From Streptomyces sp. SAT1 (GTDB taxonomy: Bacteria > Actinomycetota > Actinomycetes > Streptomycetales > Streptomycetaceae): a DNA stretch of 64,000 nt. Numbering within the stretch: the first letter of the stretch is position 1; each line of letters begins with the position of its first letter. The position numbers and the translations under genes are program-made. Shown in pieces: positions 1 through 7,610 of this stretch. The DNA is taken from positions 6,861,001-6,925,000 of the forward strand of contig NZ_CP015849.1 of NCBI RefSeq assembly GCF_001654495.1, given 5' to 3'. The notes beneath the pieces were generated by a model. It searched no databases. It worked only from the letters and a program-made list of their open reading frames with translations, and had not been told where the DNA came from.

Positions 1-147
1 GCCCCGCTGGAGGGGACCGGCCGCCGGACCGCCGCCCTGGTACCGGGCAGTGTGCTCAAGGAGTACGAGGGCGGCGGCCACGGGCTGTACGTCACCCACG
101 CGGACCGGCTCAACGCGGACCTGCGGGCGTTCCTCGCGACGTCCTGA
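1..147 (+). CDS. alpha/beta hydrolase, C-terminal fragment
   Basis: Frame 1 is open from base 1 to the TGA at 145-147, giving the last 48 codons of a gene that starts outside the window. The visible segment contains GGGHGLYVTH followed by a short helix-like tail (ADRLNADLRAFL). This is the usual ending of alpha/beta hydrolases of the non-haem chloroperoxidase/esterase type, where this His completes the Ser-Asp-His triad. The nucleophile and acid residues lie upstream, so substrate cannot be judged. A strong hairpin follows the stop codon. Confidence 0.7.
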   Translation, partial: APLEGTGRRTAALVPGSVLKEYEGGGHGLYVTHADRLNADLRAFLATS

Positions 148-170
148 GCGGGCCGGGCCGGGCGGTGCGC

Positions 171-203
171 CGGCGGGGCCGGGCCCTTCGCCCGGCCCCG
201 CCG
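171..203. terminator. hairpin terminator between convergent genes
   Basis: A perfect 14-bp stem (171-184 pairing with 190-203) closes a 5-base loop. It sits between the end of the hydrolase fragment and the end of the convergent SDR gene, so it can act on both transcripts. No T-run follows, as is common for Streptomyces terminators. Confidence 0.8.
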
Positions 204-213
204 CCGTACGGCC

Positions 214-1188
214 TCAGGCGCGGTCCGCGAACGCGTCCACCCCCGTCAGCTCCGCCGACAGCGCCCACAGCCGGGCCGCCTGGCCCGGGTCGGTGGCCCA
301 GGGCTTGACCCCGCCGCTGTGCATGCCCTCGTCGGGCACCGGCTCGGCGATGTCGCAGTCCTCCAGATAGACACCGCCGAGTCCGTCAAGACGGGGCGAG
401 GTCGCGGCCCAGACCTGGGTCGCCGCGCCCTGCTGCGGGGTCTTGAATCCCCGGGGGTTCAGCGGGACGCCGTTCTCGTCGACCCAGCCGCGCTCGATCA
501 TCTCCTCGCGGGTCAGATGGCGCTGGAGCGGGGTCATGATGGCGCCCGGGTGGAGGGCGAAGGCGCGCACCCCGCGGTCCCGGGCCAGCCGGTCCAGATG
601 CACGGCGAACAGGACGTTGGCGGTCTTGGCCTGGCCGTAGGCCGCCCATTTGTCGTAGCCCTCGCGCCAGTGGACGTCGTCCCAGCGGATCGGGGAGAAG
701 TGGTGGCCGCGCGAGGAGACCGAGACGACCCGGGCACCGCCCGGCTCGATGGCCGGCCAGAGGCGGTTGACCAGGGCGAAGTGGCCGAGGTGGTTGGTGG
801 CGAACTGCGCCTCCCAACCGGGTCCGACCCGGGTCTCGGGGCAGGCCATGACACCGGCGCTGTCGATGACGAGGTCGACGGTGCGGCCGGAGGCCAGGAA
901 GCGTCCGGCGAAGTCCCGGACGCTGTCCAGGTCGGCGAGGTCGAGCGTGTCGGTCTCGGTGCCCTCGATGCCGTGCAGCGCCTCGCGGGCGGTCGCGGGA
1001 CGGCGGGCGGGGACGACCACGCGAGCGCCCGCCGCGGCCAGCGCCCGGGTGGTCTCCAGACCGATGCCGGAGTATCCGCCGGTGACGATCGCCAGCTTTC
1101 CGGTGAGGTCGATGCCGCTGAGGACGTCGGCGGCGGTGCCGGCCGCCCCGAAGCCCGAACCGATCTTGTGCTGTGGCGTGGTGGTCAT
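214..1188 (-). CDS. SDR family NAD(P)-dependent oxidoreductase
   Basis: The 324-residue protein is a classical/extended short-chain dehydrogenase. A nucleotide-binding TGGYSGIG motif lies near residue 40, an NHLGHF segment follows, then a Ser in SVSSRG and the catalytic YxxxK in AAYGQAK. The length and the N-terminal extension before the Rossmann fold match the retinol-dehydrogenase/WW-oxidoreductase-like SDRs common in actinomycetes; the substrate is not predictable. I chose the ATG at 1188 because the Rossmann fold begins about 30 residues later and a MerR-like promoter places transcription start at this codon. An upstream in-frame ATG at 1446 would add 86 residues of low-complexity sequence and is unlikely. 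Confidence 0.88.
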   Translation of the reverse strand: MTTTPQHKIGSGFGAAGTAADVLSGIDLTGKLAIVTGGYSGIGLETTRALAAAGARVVVPARRPATAREALHGIEGTETDTLDLADLDSVRDFAGRFLASGRTVDLVIDSAGVMACPETRVGPGWEAQFATNHLGHFALVNRLWPAIEPGGARVVSVSSRGHHFSPIRWDDVHWREGYDKWAAYGQAKTANVLFAVHLDRLARDRGVRAFALHPGAIMTPLQRHLTREEMIERGWVDENGVPLNPRGFKTPQQGAATQVWAATSPRLDGLGGVYLEDCDIAEPVPDEGMHSGGVKPWATDPGQAARLWALSAELTGVDAFADRA

Positions 1189-1195
1189 GCCCGGA

Positions 1196-1226
1196 ACGCT
1201 ACGGATTGGAGCGCTCTCCAAGTCAA
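1196..1226 (-). promoter_or_regulatory. MerR-type promoter with 19-bp spacer
   Basis: On the minus strand, TTGACT (1221-1226) and TAGCGT (1196-1201) are separated by 19 bp rather than 17. The spacer contains the dyad TTGGAG/CTCCAA. This over-long spacer with a central palindrome is the known architecture of MerR-family activated promoters. The predicted start falls at or next to the ATG at 1188, implying a leaderless message. No merR gene is visible in the window. Confidence 0.72.
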
Positions 1227-1280
1227 GCGCGCACACCGGACACCGGCACCGGGGGCTGGGGAAGGAGCGAAAAAAGGGAA

Positions 1281-1313
1281 GCCCCGGCCGGACGGGGGAA
1301 TCACGGCCGGGGC
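1281..1313 (-). terminator. intrinsic terminator on the minus strand
   Basis: A 10-bp perfect stem (1281-1290 with 1304-1313) surrounds a 13-base loop. On the minus strand it is followed by a T-rich run (TTCCCTTTTTTC). It lies about 190 bp past the FUSC stop and would end that transcript before the SDR promoter. Confidence 0.65.
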
Positions 1314-1500
1314 GGTCCTGGTGTGGGCACGCATGGCGGTCGCCTCTCGGCGAGACGCTCCACAGGGCTTCAGCCGAACGATCGTCCCTGTGGGCAATAG
1401 GTGAGGCCCGGGGACACCGTCCCATCCGCACCCACGCCTGGTTCAACGGGCCAAGGGGGTCCGGTGTTCCGGTCTCTGCCTCGTTTTGCGGTGATCCGGG

Positions 1501-2802
1501 TCACTCCGCAGGGGTACGCGGTGCTGTACCCGGTACCGGGGCGCCGGAGGCGGCGCCGGGCACGGTCTCCGCCCACAGGCTCTCCGCCTGGAGCAGCAGC
1601 GACCCCAGCACCGTGACCGGGGCCGCCGCCCGCCCCGCCTGCTCGCGCAGCCCGTCCTGCAACCGCCGGTGCAGCGCGCGCCGGTCCTCCTCGGCCCGCC
1701 CGCCGTCCGGGTACGCGCCCGGGTCGGCGGGGCGCTCACCGCGCAGCCGGGCACCCTCCGCGTGGCACGCCCCGGCGACCAGCTCCAGCAGACCGGCGTA
1801 CGTCCGCAGCACCCCGGGCTCCGGAGCCGCGGGCGCCCGGTTCTCGTCGGCCGCGACCGCGAGCGTCCGGGTGAGCGCCCGTACGTGCCCGGTGACCCTG
1901 CTCCAGCGGTCGTCCTCCGTCTCGGGCGGCACCGGCGCGGGCGGCCTGCGCAGCGCGCGCAGCGGACCGGCGGTCAGCCGCAGGCTCTCCCGGCTCCAGC
2001 GACGGGCCGAGTGCAGGGTCTCCAGCCGGCGTTCGAGCCGGGCGGAGCCCCGGGACCACTCGGCGGCGGTGCCCTCGTCCCAGTCGCCGTCGCGCAGCCC
2101 GTCGGCCACCGCGCACAGCAGGTCGCCCGCCTCCCGGGCGACCGCGGCGAGGTTCTCCCGCACGTCACGCAGATGGATCGGCGGGAGGACGAAGGCGTTG
2201 ACGGCGAGACCGATCACCGCGCCGAGCACCGTCTGCCCCAGCCGGTGCCCGACCGAGGCGGCCGACACACTGCCCGTGGCCAGCGTGAACACGGCCGTGG
2301 TGGCGCCGTAGACCCCCTGGTCGCCGAAGCGCGACCAGTTCGCCAGGAGCATCAGCACCGGCAGCGACAGCGCGAGCGCGGTCAGCGTGTCCCCGGTGAG
2401 CGCCTGCGCGGCGGAGGCGAGCAGGGTCCCCGCGAAGATCGCCGTGCACTGCTGCCCCGCCCGCAGCAGCGAGCTGAACACCGTGGCCTGCACCATGACC
2501 AGCGCCACCCACGGCGCCATCAGCGCCATCGGGTCGCCCAGCCAGATCTTCGCCACCACCCAGGCCAGCAGCGCCGCCCCGGCGGCCTTGAGGGACTGCA
2601 CGACCAGGTCCCGTTCCCGTCCGGGGCCGCGCGCCACCGCGCGCAGGGCGCGCCCCGCCCGGCACGCCTCCTCCCGCGCGGCGTGCCAGGTCCGGCCGCC
2701 GAGCAGCCGGCCGACGGCAAGCGCCCGGCACAGGACGCCGCCGCGCGGGGCGGGGGAGTCCGGCGGGGACGTGGGATCTGGAGTCTGCGCTGCGCCCGTC
2801 AT
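1501..2802 (-). CDS. FUSC/aromatic acid exporter-like membrane protein
   Basis: The 433-residue protein has about five to six hydrophobic helices in its first half (from ALLAWVVAKIW through GAVIGLAVNAFVLPP). A long charged, Arg/Leu-rich cytoplasmic half follows. This matches the FUSC/ArAE-type half-exporter family (fusaric-acid-resistance-like, DUF939 relatives), which is linked to efflux of aromatic acids. The specific substrate is unknown. The start is uncertain: ATG at 2802 (used here) or ATG at 2847, neither with a strong ribosome-binding site. The first helix lies about 75 residues in, so either start leaves the core intact. Confidence 0.75.
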   Translation of the reverse strand: MTGAAQTPDPTSPPDSPAPRGGVLCRALAVGRLLGGRTWHAAREEACRAGRALRAVARGPGRERDLVVQSLKAAGAALLAWVVAKIWLGDPMALMAPWVALVMVQATVFSSLLRAGQQCTAIFAGTLLASAAQALTGDTLTALALSLPVLMLLANWSRFGDQGVYGATTAVFTLATGSVSAASVGHRLGQTVLGAVIGLAVNAFVLPPIHLRDVRENLAAVAREAGDLLCAVADGLRDGDWDEGTAAEWSRGSARLERRLETLHSARRWSRESLRLTAGPLRALRRPPAPVPPETEDDRWSRVTGHVRALTRTLAVAADENRAPAAPEPGVLRTYAGLLELVAGACHAEGARLRGERPADPGAYPDGGRAEEDRRALHRRLQDGLREQAGRAAAPVTVLGSLLLQAESLWAETVPGAASGAPVPGTAPRTPAE

Positions 2803-2922
2803 GGTGCCCGGGTATCCGCTCCGGCCGGTGTCTTGAGCAGGGAACATGTCACGTTTGCGTGCGCCGGACGGGTGCCCCGGGCGCGTGCGGCCCGCCGTCC
2901 GCCGACGTGCTGTGCGGGCATC

Positions 2923-3579
2923 TCAGGCCAGCGGGCTGTCCGCCAGGGACGCCAGCAGGTGCGCGGGATCGTCGTAGACCGTGTCCGCGCCGGCCTCCTG
3001 GAGGTCGGCACGCGGGATGCCCCCGCTCAGCACGCCCACGCACCGCACCCCGGCCCGGCGGCCCGCCCGCATGTCCCAGACGGTGTCGCCGACGAACACC
3101 GCGTCTCCGGCGGGCGCCCCGGCCAGCTCCAGGGCGTGCTCGACCGGCTCGGGAGCGGGTTTGCCCGCCGACACGTCGTCGGCGCTCGCGATGCCGGCGA
3201 TGGCGTCGTCCGCGTCGATGGCCCGGCGCAGCGCGCCCAGCTCGGGGCCGCTCGCCGAGGTGGCGAGGACCACCGTCCAGCCGTCCCCGTGCAGCCGGCG
3301 CAGCAGCCGCCCGGCGTCGGCGAAGGCGGGCAGCCGGTCGAAGTACTGCCCGTAGAGCGCGCTGTGCGCGGCGGCGAGCGCGTCGTCCTCGTCCTTGTCG
3401 CGGTCGTCGCCGAGGAGATGGGCGATCAGATCGGCGGAGCCGAGGCCCACCGAGCGGTGGACGGCGTGCATGGGGACCCGGTGGCCCGCCTGCCGGAACG
3501 CCTCCCACCAGGTGACGACATGGAGGTGGTTGGTGTCGACGAGCGTTCCGTCGACGTCGAACAGGGCGGCACGGTCCAT
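2923..3579 (-). CDS. HAD superfamily hydrolase
   Basis: This 218-residue haloacid-dehalogenase-type phosphatase has motif I FDVDGTLVDT at residues 7-16, with Asp nucleophile and general acid. Motif II is the Thr/Ser of LATSASG, motif III the Lys of SAGKPAPEP, and motif IV is VFVGDTVWDM. The cap insertion after motif I fits the phosphoglycolate phosphatase/beta-phosphoglucomutase subgroup. The likely role is dephosphorylation of a small metabolite. GAGAGGA lies 6-8 bases before the ATG. It sits 63 bp upstream of the stop side of the PHP gene and may be its operon partner. Confidence 0.88.
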   Translation of the reverse strand: MDRAALFDVDGTLVDTNHLHVVTWWEAFRQAGHRVPMHAVHRSVGLGSADLIAHLLGDDRDKDEDDALAAAHSALYGQYFDRLPAFADAGRLLRRLHGDGWTVVLATSASGPELGALRRAIDADDAIAGIASADDVSAGKPAPEPVEHALELAGAPAGDAVFVGDTVWDMRAGRRAGVRCVGVLSGGIPRADLQEAGADTVYDDPAHLLASLADSPLA

Positions 3580-3642
3580 CCGGGATCCTCTCTTCGCTGC
3601 GCGCTCTCCTCACGGGCGCGCGGGGTCCGTCCGGGTACCACG

Positions 3643-4680
3643 TCAGGGGCCCGCCACTCCGGACGGCGTGCGCCGCTCGCGGGTCCACTCCAGCAGCTCG
3701 TCGGCCGACCAGGTGGTCACGACGCGTTCCGGCGCCACCCCGCACTCCTCGGCCCGCGCGCAGCCGTGGATCTGCCAGTCCAGCTGTCCGGGCGCGTGCG
3801 CGTCGGTGTCGACGGAGAACAGCGTGCCCGCCGCCACGGCACGGCGCAGCAGCCGCAGCGGCGGGTCCAGCCGTTCGGGACGGCTGTTGATCTCCACGGC
3901 GGTCCCGGTCTCGGCGCAGGCGGCGAACACGGCGTCCGCGTCGAACTCCGACTCGGGCCGCCCCCGCCCGGTCAGCAGCCGTCCCGTGCAGTGCCCGAGG
4001 ATGTCGGAGTGCGGATCGCGGACGGCGGCCACCATGCGGCGGGTCATCGAACGGGCGTCCATCCGCAGCTTGGAGTGCACCGACACGACCACCACGTCGA
4101 GCGCCGCCAGCAGCTCAGGGTCCTGGTCCAGGCGGCCGTCGTCGAGGATGTCGCACTCGATGCCGGTCAGCAGCCGGAACGGCGCCCAGCCCCGGTTCAG
4201 CTCCGCGACCACCTCCAGCTGCTCGCGCAGCCGCGCGGGCGACAGGCCCCGCGCCACCGTCAGCCGCGGCGAGTGGTCGGTGAGCACCGCCCACGCGTGG
4301 CCGAGGTCCGCCGCGGCCCGGCCCATCTCCTCGATCGGGCTGCCGCCGTCGGACCAGTCGGAGTGCAGATGGCAGTCGCCGCGCAGCAGCGCCCGCAGCC
4401 GCTCGCCGCCCCGGGCAAGCGGCTCGTGCGCCTCCTCCTCCAGCGCGCGCAGATAGCCGGGCACCTGTCCGGCCAGCGCCTCCCGGACCACCTGCGCGGT
4501 CTTCGGCCCGATCCCCTTGAGCGACTCCAGCGTCCCGTCACCGGCCCGCCGGGTCACCTCCTCGGCGGTGAGCGCGGACAGCACGCCGGAGGCGGTGCGG
4601 AAGGCACGTACGCGGTAGGTGGGTGCCCCGGACCGCTCCAGCAGGAAGGCGATCCGGTCCAGCGCCTCGACAGGGTCCAT
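3643..4680 (-). CDS. PHP domain protein with helix-hairpin-helix
   Basis: The 345-residue protein has a DNA polymerase X-like N-terminal helical region. It carries a helix-hairpin-helix signature (LKGIGPKTAQVVREAL, near residues 50-65) and then a PHP phosphoesterase domain starting at DCHLHSDWSDGG. The metal-binding His/Asp/Glu residues are visible (HLHSDW, LTDHS, VVVSVHSK, DTDAHAPG). It resembles the C-terminal half of bacterial PolX without the polymerase core, so a nuclease or phosphoesterase role in DNA repair is plausible. The ATG at 4680 has a strong GGAGGTGGTG site; the open frame extends further without coding character. Confidence 0.85.
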   Translation of the reverse strand: MDPVEALDRIAFLLERSGAPTYRVRAFRTASGVLSALTAEEVTRRAGDGTLESLKGIGPKTAQVVREALAGQVPGYLRALEEEAHEPLARGGERLRALLRGDCHLHSDWSDGGSPIEEMGRAAADLGHAWAVLTDHSPRLTVARGLSPARLREQLEVVAELNRGWAPFRLLTGIECDILDDGRLDQDPELLAALDVVVVSVHSKLRMDARSMTRRMVAAVRDPHSDILGHCTGRLLTGRGRPESEFDADAVFAACAETGTAVEINSRPERLDPPLRLLRRAVAAGTLFSVDTDAHAPGQLDWQIHGCARAEECGVAPERVVTTWSADELLEWTRERRTPSGVAGP

Positions 4681-4779
4681 CACCACCTCCACCCCCAGGG
4701 TTGCCCGGCCGCCCCGCGACCGCACCTCCACCCACGAGGCACGGCTGCTTCCCTCCGGCGTGATCGGCCGGACAGGTCC

Positions 4780-4785
4780 TAGGCT
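4780..4785 (+). promoter_or_regulatory. -10-like TAGGCT, leaderless promoter
   Basis: TAGGCT ends 7 bases before the ATG at 4793, which would place transcription start at the start codon. There is no clear -35 hexamer and no ribosome-binding site before the ATG. Confidence 0.45.
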
Positions 4786-4792
4786 GGACGGC

Positions 4793-5023
4793 ATGACGGA
4801 GAGCGCGAGTCCCTACATCTCCCAGCCGCGGATCATGGTGCTCGGAGTCCAGCCGGGCGACCCGCCGTTCCGCATCGTGGAGATCGACGGCGAGGTGGTC
4901 GGCGAGGCGAAGACCGTCACCGATGTGCTCCAGGCCGCCGCCGCGTTCGGCATCACGGTCCATGACCTGGACGACCCGGACACCGTGCGCTGGGTGGGCG
5001 GCGACAAGTTCACCTGGCGCTAG
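4793..5023 (+). CDS. small conserved hypothetical protein
   Basis: The 76-residue acidic protein begins MTESASPYISQPRIMVLGV. It has alternating hydrophobic residues consistent with a small beta-rich fold and ends WVGGDKFTWR. Codon usage is typical of the window, and a -10-like hexamer lies just upstream. I recognise the pattern as a short protein widespread in Streptomyces, but no function can be assigned. It is divergent from the PHP gene. Confidence 0.75.
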   Translation: MTESASPYISQPRIMVLGVQPGDPPFRIVEIDGEVVGEAKTVTDVLQAAAAFGITVHDLDDPDTVRWVGGDKFTWR

Positions 5024-5035
5024 CGAGGGCCGGGG

Positions 5036-5060
5036 GCGCCGGGTGCGGAGCCCCCGGCGC
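5036..5060. terminator. hairpin terminator
   Basis: An 8-bp stem (5036-5043 with 5053-5060) sits between the stops of the convergent 76-residue protein and the glucanase gene. Confidence 0.65.
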
Positions 5061-5065
5061 GGACC

Positions 5066-6319
5066 TCAGCCCACCGTCCACTTCTGGTTGGCGGCTCCCG
5101 TGCAGGTCCAGATCTGGAGCCGGGTGCCGTTGGCGGAGCTGCCGCCGGTGGCGTCCAGGCACTTGTCGGCCTGCGGATTGACGATGTCGCGGGCGGCCGG
5201 GAGCGCCCACTTCTGGTTGGGGCCGCCGGTGCAGTCCCACAATTGGACCTGGGAACCGTCCGCGGTGGCGTTGTCCTTGACGTCGAGGCACTTGCCGAGG
5301 GCGCGCAGGGTGCCGTCGGAGCCGGCGGTCCACTGCTGGGCGGCGGTGCCGTTGCAGTCGTAGAGCTGGACCGGGGTGCCGTTGGCGGGGTTCGCCCCGG
5401 CCACGTCCACGCACTTGCCGGCCAGTCCCCTGATGGGCAGCGCCCCGGCGGGGCTGTCGGACGTGGTGACCGAGACGGAGTCCACCACCAGTTGCTGCGG
5501 CAAGGACGTCGAGCCGTCCGGGTCGCCGGGCCAGTAGCCGCCCACCGCCAGATTGAGGATCAGGAAGAACGGCTTGTCGAACACCCAGGTCCGGCCGCCG
5601 AGGTCGGCGGGCGTCCGGCGCTGGTAGACGTTGCCGTCGACCGACCAGGTGATCGAGCCGGGCGCCCAGTCCACGGCGAAGGTGTGGAAGGCGTCGGCGA
5701 ACGCCTGGCCGTTCGGCAGGGAGTACGCGGCGCCGATGCCGCCCGAGCCGGAGTAGCCGGGGCCGTGGATGGTGCCGTGCACGGTCGAGGGCTCGAAACC
5801 GACGTTCTCCATGATGTCGATCTCGCCGGAGTCCGGCCAGTTCACCGGGGTGCCCAGCATCCAGAACGCCGGCCACATGCCCTGTCCGCGCGGGATCTTC
5901 ATCCGCGCCTCGACATGGCCGTACTGCGCGTCGAACTTCCCCGAGGTGTTCAGCCGGGCCGAGGTGTACTGGCAGGTGCCGTACCAGCACTGGTAACCGC
6001 CCGGGTTCTCCCGCCGGGCGGTGATGACCAGGTGGCCCTGGCCGTCGAGGGCCGCGTTGCGGGTGCCCGCCGTGTAGTACTGCCGTTCGTGGTTGTTGAC
6101 GTTGTCGCCGGTCTCCGTCTGCCACTTGGCGGAGTCGACGGCCGCGCCCGCGGGCCCGTCGAAGGTGTCGGAGAACCCGGAGAACATGGCGGGGGCGGCC
6201 GCGGTGGGGGCGGCGGCGGGGGACGGGCTCGCCTGGGCGGGGCCGACGGCCGCCGCTCCGGCGAGCACGGCGGACAGAGCGGCGAGCAGACATCTGCGGA
6301 GCGGGCGTCGAGAGGCCAC
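5066..6319 (-). CDS. secreted GH16 glycosidase with ricin-type lectin domain
   Basis: The 417-residue protein has a Sec signal peptide with twin Arg near the start (MASRRPLRRCLLAALSAVLA) and an Ala/Pro linker. A glycoside hydrolase family 16 domain follows (about 45-285), with the catalytic GEIDIMENVG motif near residues 163-172 supplying nucleophile and acid/base Glu. A C-terminal beta-trefoil carbohydrate-binding module (CBM13/ricin B) has three QxW-type repeats (QQW, QKW, QKW). The family hydrolyses beta-1,3 or mixed-linkage glucans such as laminarin, so an extracellular endo-beta-1,3-glucanase is likely. The GTG start has GGAAGGGAG upstream. A palindrome overlapping its promoter suggests repression. 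Confidence 0.93.
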   Translation of the reverse strand: MASRRPLRRCLLAALSAVLAGAAAVGPAQASPSPAAAPTAAAPAMFSGFSDTFDGPAGAAVDSAKWQTETGDNVNNHERQYYTAGTRNAALDGQGHLVITARRENPGGYQCWYGTCQYTSARLNTSGKFDAQYGHVEARMKIPRGQGMWPAFWMLGTPVNWPDSGEIDIMENVGFEPSTVHGTIHGPGYSGSGGIGAAYSLPNGQAFADAFHTFAVDWAPGSITWSVDGNVYQRRTPADLGGRTWVFDKPFFLILNLAVGGYWPGDPDGSTSLPQQLVVDSVSVTTSDSPAGALPIRGLAGKCVDVAGANPANGTPVQLYDCNGTAAQQWTAGSDGTLRALGKCLDVKDNATADGSQVQLWDCTGGPNQKWALPAARDIVNPQADKCLDATGGSSANGTRLQIWTCTGAANQKWTVG

Positions 6320-6391
6320 GGCACTCCCTTCCGTACGGCGGCCCGGTGGGCGGGCCCGCCGACAGTCGTGGGGGAACGAGAGAGTGGTTCG

Positions 6392-6408
6392 GCCCTTGAT
6401 TCAAGGGC
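6392..6408. promoter_or_regulatory. 17-bp palindromic operator at GH16 promoter
   Basis: The perfect palindrome GCCCTTGA-T-TCAAGGGC overlaps the predicted -10 element of the glucanase promoter. This position suits a repressor that responds to sugar. Confidence 0.65.
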
Positions 6409-6427
6409 TGAATTAAGAAGGCGTCAA
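6399..6427 (-). promoter_or_regulatory. predicted promoter of the GH16 gene
   Basis: On the minus strand, TTGACG (6422-6427) and TTGAAT (6399-6404) are 17 bp apart. The -10 lies inside the 17-bp palindrome. Confidence 0.6.
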
Positions 6428-6431
6428 TACT

Positions 6432-6464
6432 CCGGTACGGACCATTCCCCAGCCGGTACGGACC
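6432..6464. repeat. 12-bp direct repeat, two copies 21 bp apart
   Basis: CCGGTACGGACC occurs at 6432-6443 and 6453-6464, in register with two helical turns, just upstream of the predicted GH16 -35 element. It could be an activator site. Confidence 0.6.
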
Positions 6465-6483
6465 GGTCCATGCGGTGCGCCCC

Positions 6484-7170
6484 TCACGCGCGGCGGCGTC
6501 GGCGCGCGTGCACGGCCCGGCCCATCCGCCGCCCCAGCAGCAGATGACCGGCGAGCGCCCCGGCCGTGTTGAGGATGACGTCGTCGATGTCGAACGCCCG
6601 CCCGGTGATCAGCGCCCCCTGGGCGAACTCCACCGCCAGCATCACGAGCGCGGTGAGCAGCAGGACGCGCGGCAGCCGGCGCGAGCGGGGCGCGAGGACG
6701 GGTACCAGGATCCCGAACGGCACCCCGAGCAGCAGGTTCCCGCCGATCTGCTGGACGGCGTCGCGCAGCCCCGGCTGGTCCGCGTACTCCCGCAGCGAAC
6801 GCCCCGGGCGCAGGTTCGTGTGCACGAACGGCACCGAGGCGGGCGACGGCTGGAGCGTCAGCCGGGCCAGTACGACGGCGAAGGCCACCATGCACACGAA
6901 CGCGCACGCCATCGCCAGCAGCCGCAGCGGCCAGGGCGCGGGCCGCCGCACCTCGACGGCGGGCTTTCCGGCGGGCTCCGTGACGCGTTCCGGGCCGGGC
7001 TCCGTGACGCGCTTCGCGGCGGGCTCCGCGGCGGGCTTCGTGACGCGCCTCGCGGCGGGTTCCGCGCGAGGCGCGGGCGCGCCGGGCGCGGCCGTCCGCT
7101 GCCCGGTCCCGCGCCGCCCCGGCACGCGGGCCCGGAGCGCCGTGAGCGGACGGAGCGTCATCCTGGCCAT
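6484..7170 (-). CDS. VanZ family membrane protein
   Basis: The 228-residue protein has an Arg/Pro/Ala-rich cytoplasmic N-terminus of about 75 residues and then four hydrophobic segments. It includes the VanZ-type signatures NLRPGRSL, GGNLLLGVPFGILVP, VEFAQ and FDIDDVILNTAGALAGHLLG. VanZ proteins are linked to teicoplanin resistance in enterococci; in Streptomyces most are of unknown role. The ATG at 7170 has a GGGAGGCAGGG site. The N-terminal RVTEPA-like repeats are encoded by DNA repeats. Confidence 0.88.
   Translation of the reverse strand: MARMTLRPLTALRARVPGRRGTGQRTAAPGAPAPRAEPAARRVTKPAAEPAAKRVTEPGPERVTEPAGKPAVEVRRPAPWPLRLLAMACAFVCMVAFAVVLARLTLQPSPASVPFVHTNLRPGRSLREYADQPGLRDAVQQIGGNLLLGVPFGILVPVLAPRSRRLPRVLLLTALVMLAVEFAQGALITGRAFDIDDVILNTAGALAGHLLLGRRMGRAVHARRRRRA
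6971..7056. repeat. imperfect ~24-bp repeats inside the VanZ gene
   Basis: Units containing GGGCTCCGTGACGCG or close variants recur about three times, encoding RVTEP/RVTKP peptide repeats in the cytoplasmic N-terminus. Confidence 0.5.
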
Positions 7171-7427
7171 CCCTGCCTCCCGGGCATCCCGGCACCAACT
7201 CACCCTGCTGGAAAGCCGGTTACCCCCGAACCGCACCTGGATTCCGGCCGCCGCCACCGGCGCGCGGGCCGCGTCCCCGGTTTCCGTTGCTGCTGTCGGG
7301 GCAACCGGGTCGCACATCCGCGCGCCGCCGCACGCTCCCCGGTGGCGGCGGTGCTTGGATGCCGGGAAGCGGCGGACCGGACCCCGCCGCACGTCAGCGC
7401 AGGGGACCGAACCCGAGGAGGTGCCGG

Positions 7428-7610
7428 GTGAAGCCGCGGACGACCCTCCTCGCCGTGGGCGAGGTGCTGGCCTGGTGGGCCGCGCTCGTCGTGCTGTGGC
7501 TGATGCTCATCAGCACCGTCCACCCCCTGGAATGGGCGGTCGGCGCGGGCGTCGCGGGCGTGGGCGCCCTGGTCGCGCGGGCCGGCCGGCGGGCGGTGAG
7601 CCGCGGGTGA
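7428..7610 (+). CDS. small membrane protein, MrpE-like
   Basis: This 60-residue protein has two hydrophobic stretches (VGEVLAWWAALVVLWLMLI and a Gly/Ala-rich segment) and a basic tail. It is the first gene of an Mrp-type antiporter operon. Its position and the WLMLIS...LEWAVGAGVAG pattern resemble the membrane part of MrpE, which is normally about 160 residues, so this would be a much reduced E subunit. The GTG start follows GAGGAGGTGCCGG. Its TGA overlaps the GTG of the next gene by 4 bases, implying translational coupling. Confidence 0.65.
   Translation: MKPRTTLLAVGEVLAWWAALVVLWLMLISTVHPLEWAVGAGVAGVGALVARAGRRAVSRG

Larger units (their letters stand above)
1189..1500. other. intergenic region with promoter and terminator
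   Basis: This 312-bp gap separates the SDR start from the FUSC stop. It holds the MerR-type promoter (1196-1226) and an intrinsic-terminator-like hairpin (1281-1313). No convincing gene was seen; the open frames are shadows of GC bias. Confidence 0.6.

Noticed and set aside
1185-1334. small ORF (start 1334) as a leader peptide for attenuation
   Set aside because: It continues through the hairpin and into the SDR start region, has no run of regulatory codons, and downstream SDR has its own promoter.
1669-4782. 1037-codon open frame on the plus strand
   Set aside because: It runs antisense through three good minus-strand genes, is made of Arg/Gly/Pro/His-rich sequence and shows no domain; a GC-bias shadow.
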